DNA of 64,000 nt from Anoplopoma fimbria (Eukaryota; Chordata; Actinopteri; Perciformes; Anoplopomatidae). The translations under genes and the position numbers were made by a program. The notes below the pieces were generated by a model that ran no database searches, was not told the DNA's origin, and saw only the letters and a list, made by a program, of their open reading frames with translations. Shown here one piece after another: positions 60,367-64,000 of this stretch (the stretch's first letter is position 1; every line of letters begins with the position of its first letter). Location: positions 7,213,512 through 7,277,511 of the forward strand of contig NC_072460.1 in NCBI RefSeq assembly GCF_027596085.1, written 5' to 3'.

Positions 60367-62928
60367 CGTTACCTGTCAGAGCTTCAGTTGAATGACATTT
60401 TTATTTATCAGTGATGTAAATCAACATCATCTCTTCCACTCACTTTAATATTTTCAAGTATTATTTTAAGGCCAATTAAACTTATATATATACGGTTAAA
60501 TATGTTAAACTTAGTTTGCATAGAGTATGCGATTTGGAATACAGCCAGGGACCAAAAACAGAGCGAATACAGAGGACAGACAGTCCTCCAAATGTTTGTT
60601 AATGTAGCTCCATGTCTGCTGGCTGTGTAAATAGACAACTTCATGCTAACATGTTAACCATATCGTCTTTATGAGTTGATATTATAAGCTTGTTCCACCG
60701 ACATGAAGTGCATGGCAAAACGTTTTTAACAGCTATAAATTGTATCCGTATACTCATACATTTTATCAAAGAACTAGATGTTTTCTAACACAGATGGCTT
60801 TTGTCTGCAATGGTTCACACAGGAGACTTCCACGATAGTCTTGGAGGTGCTCCAACTGCCTGTCACATTATATTATGAACAAAATGAAATTTTACTTTAC
60901 TGAAATCCTGAATGCCTGAAATAACTTTTCACTCTCATCAACTCTATATCCCCTTTCCAACAGCAGCATTGTGTGTTATGGCAGAGATAGTCTTGAGAAC
61001 AGCCTATCCACCCTGGTTGGTACAAAACTCTTTGGCAATTTTTTTGTTGACAAAGAACTGCTTGAATATTAAAACGTTAAACGATGGAGGAAAATAATTA
61101 GTCTTAGTCGTTCAGTCCCAGAAGATGGAGCATCAGTCTCACTTGCACAAACCCTCGACATACAGACAACATCCTTTATGTGAAACACATTAGGACACAT
61201 CTGCTCATCCAGATAAGCTCATGCTTTATGCATGTGCTGTTTTAGTGTGGTCACGTAATCATACCCCTTATGTTTTATCACCCGCAGCTCATGCAGATCA
61301 ACAGGGGGTTGAGGTCCTTGGTTACTATCTAATGAAGACATTATAGAAACAGAGTGGATAATGACGAGGGGAACCTGCTTCAATGTGTGAATATGTTATG
61401 TATTTCCAAGGTGAAGCTTTCTTCCTATATTAATCTCATCTCTCCAGAGAGGATGTTTTGAAGTGGGGTTGTATGAAGTTGTTATCCATAGTCAATGTAG
61501 TACCTACAGTAGATGTCAGTTTGGAGAAACCAGTAAAGAAGCAGTTTAAATGTGCATTATATTTAGAAAACGTTCACCTCTTTACTTTATTGTCAGACAG
61601 GACCTTTCTGATGGTCTTTGCTCTTTTAAAGGGTCAGCTCCTCAATTTCCCTTGCTCTCAGAGATTCTTGCTCTGAAATGCAGTAGAATTGTCTAGCATT
61701 ATCATGCCTCGCGACAGCCTAGGCTGGAGGCTTTATTTATCTGGTTGTCCTTCCAAATTCATATTATAAATATGACAATTTCACACAAATGTCGAATAAT
61801 TATAATAATGAAATGATGACATTTTGGACAGACCTTGTTGTAGACTGCAATTCGACTGGTTGGCAGAGGCATTCAACGACGAGTCGGTCACTCTAGTTTT
61901 ATCATTTAAATCGTTTTTTGTATTTACAGTGATGGTCAATGACGACTCTCAGTCATTCAGTTACACTTTGTTTTGATTGGGTTGTTTGAAACCAAAGTGC
62001 AGTTTTCAGAATAGGTGACACGAACACCAAAACTGTGGTGTGTCCATTTGCGAAACAGAAAAGCCATGCTCCAACAGGTGTTGTGTTAACAATGGTCAAA
62101 TCCACATGGTGGTGTTTGGAAGAAAATACCACAACAGTAAAATGGACAGCAACCACCTAGTTTATGACAGGCATCAAAACCCAAGATCCAAATCATGACA
62201 GAACTGAAAATATAATCTACCAAATCCTTTAAGTGAGAGTCCGTTCACTGCTCCATAGCTTGTTATTCACTGTATCCATATCACACATACTCTAATATTC
62301 TCCCTGATCAAATCTTGCCATAGTCTGATGAAGTCTTCACATGATATCATCACTAGCCAAAGTCGATGACCTCAGCGAGTGTGACCGGGGCATTACATTT
62401 GAGTTTGTGAATGTGCAAATTCAGTGTCTGGATGAATAAATCCATTAGGAGAGAATGCAATTGTCCTTCCCTTCATGTAGATGAGTTGAGATTAGTGCAC
62501 TAAGTATGTAGGGCAAAATATGATGTATTAACTACAGGAGGACAGATAATGGATTTTTTAAAGGTTGATATAATAATGATAGTTTTGAGCAAGAATAAAT
62601 CAGATGGCCGATTCATCGTCCGTTACCTATCAAGAGCTGATAGTGTTGATTTTATATTCCAGAGCTTTGTGGGGCAAAATGAACTGAAAACTGGTCAAAT
62701 ATGACATGAATAAATATTGTAAGCTTACTGTCAAGTCACTTTTTAACTAGTTTTCCTATTATCTAAAGCATCATTTAAAGTCTATCATGCATTTATGAGT
62801 TTATCACATGCATACAGGTATTTTTTAGCAATAGCCCTACGTCATGTGCATGTAACCTTCATGTAAAGCTGTACATCCCCTTGGGACTGCAGCCATCAGC
62901 CACTATCGGAGCCCAGTTCAACCGATAA
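60367..62928. other. Presumed first intron of the plus-strand gene, part 3
   Basis: No exon or named repeat was recognised. Confidence 0.4.
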
Positions 62929-64000
62929 CGATTAATAAATAATAATAATAAAATGTATTTATAAAGCGCTTTTCACAGACAGAAGTCACAAAGTGCTTAA
63001 CAGCAGCGGAATTTCAGACAAGCAAGAAAACAAAAAACAAATTGATAAAAACAAGACATAAAACATGAAAGAGTGTTAATAAGGTTCAAAAGACAGTCAA
63101 TAAACAATAAAAACATAAGTTAAAAGCAGACCTGGAGCATGAGTTTTATACAAAGGCCTTTCTAAAAAGGTACGTCTTCATCTGGTATTTGAAAGAAATA
63201 ACCGATTCAGTTAAACTCAGTCTACCAATGTTTCTGAGGTGGAAAAAAACTAGTTTTAGGCAGCTGTTTAACATGGCGGTCAAACGACAAGGATTTGTCA
63301 AAAAATACCCCTAGATTTCACATGTTGGAGTTGCCAGCAGAGCGGAGTGGACCAGTACTGTGCTCAATAGTAGGGACAACTTCATCCGGTGCAATAATCA
63401 TAACCTTCGTCTTATCATCATTAAGCGTTTAGACAGTCTAGAAGCCTAGAAAAACTAACAACCTCACTGGGTTTAAATGAAAGACGGAGTTGTATGTCAT
63501 CCGCATATAAATGATAAGCCACATTATGTGCACTTATAATCTTTCCCAAAGGTAAACAATATAAAGAAAATAACAAAGGGCCCAGGATTGAGCCCTGCGG
63601 TACACCACATGACAGTTTAGTGGTATCAGACACAAACTCTCCAGCAGAGATGGTAAAACTTCTGTCAGTGAGGTAAGATGAAAACCACTCCAATACTATG
63701 CCAGATATGCCTACACAATCACGTAGCCTCTCAATGAGGATGTTATGGTCTACAGTGTCGAATGCAGAGCTGAGGTCGAGAAGTATTATCATCATTGATG
63801 TATGATCACCTGCATCAGAAGACATCAATAAGTAATTTGAAACCCTCAGGAGAGTGCTGTTTACGAAACCCTGACTGGAACTTGTCGTACATGTTATCCC
63901 TCTCCAGTGCAGCAGTAAGTTGGTTAGCCACAACCTTTTCTAAGATTTTAGAAAGAAAGGGGAGTTTTGATATTGGCCTGTAGTTCATGGGTAAAGCTAG
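62929..64000 (-). mobile_element. Damaged LINE (L2/CR1-like reverse transcriptase), continuing past the right edge
   Basis: On the minus strand, from the right edge, the frame shows LPFLSKILEKVVANQL and FQSGFRKQHSPEG. A frameshift near 63840 follows, then ILLDLSSAFDTVDHNIL, GVPQGSILGPLLFSLY and the catalytic YADD (63507-63496), ending at a stop at 63421. A short gap then moves to LNDDKTKVMIIAPDE and FHLRNIGRLSLTE (about 63220). The sequence next jumps to SFKYQMKTYLFRKAFV just before a stop near 63145, so most of the C-terminal domain is deleted. The tail ends in an ATT/AAT repeat at about 62951-62931. It is not functional. Confidence 0.82.

Noticed and set aside
1..64000. CRISPR arrays, bacterial operons, rRNA genes, prophage or endogenous viral genes
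   Set aside because: No regularly spaced repeats with spacers, no ribosomal RNA signatures, and no gag/pol/env-type frames; the reverse transcriptases present are non-LTR LINE type.

Overview
This window is vertebrate nuclear DNA, almost certainly from a teleost fish. The two recognisable protein genes are split into short exons with GT/AG splice sites. The repeats are typical fish families: a Rex3/RTE-type LINE, LINE and SINE tails ending in TGTAA repeats with a GGATA-loop hairpin, Tc1-type miniature elements, and long AC/TG and AT microsatellites. There are no operons, CRISPR arrays or prokaryotic features.

Left part (1-12 kb, minus strand): eight consecutive coding exons of renbp (N-acylglucosamine 2-epimerase) lie between 6853 and 766. 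The last coding exon(s) lie beyond the left edge. A CpG-rich segment near 11.8 kb with a strong minus-strand splice donor is a plausible non-coding first exon. If so, the intervening intron of about 4.9 kb carries a SINE (7.2-7.4 kb) and a Rex3-like LINE with an 804-codon open frame (8-10.5 kb).

Middle-left (12-23 kb): mostly mobile-element debris. It holds a LINE 3' end, a 0.8-kb inverted-repeat element with a Tc1-type MITE nested inside it, truncated SINEs, an old Rex3 3' end and a decayed LINE. No complete gene was recognised. A short Cys-rich exon-like frame at 17.2 kb is unassigned.

Middle (23.7-28.8 kb, minus strand): a complete six-exon pex10 gene. Its spliced product is 326 residues with an intact C-terminal RING finger (C3HC4). 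Every exon junction agrees in phase.

Right part (29-64 kb): gene-poor. One well-formed plus-strand first coding exon (46005-46158) ends in a strong donor in phase 1. Its position, divergent from pex10, matches plch2 in the human gene order, but the exon alone does not prove this. Most of the remainder would then be the upstream and first introns of that gene. It contains LINE tails, a SINE with an inverted head, microsatellites, a 34-bp minisatellite and, at the right edge, a damaged LINE reverse transcriptase.

The two genes have unrelated housekeeping roles (amino-sugar metabolism and peroxisome biogenesis). The most unusual structures are in the repeats: SINEs sharing one body but carrying two different LINE-derived tails, a SINE whose promoter head is flipped, and MITE copies flanked by 20-26 bp direct repeats.
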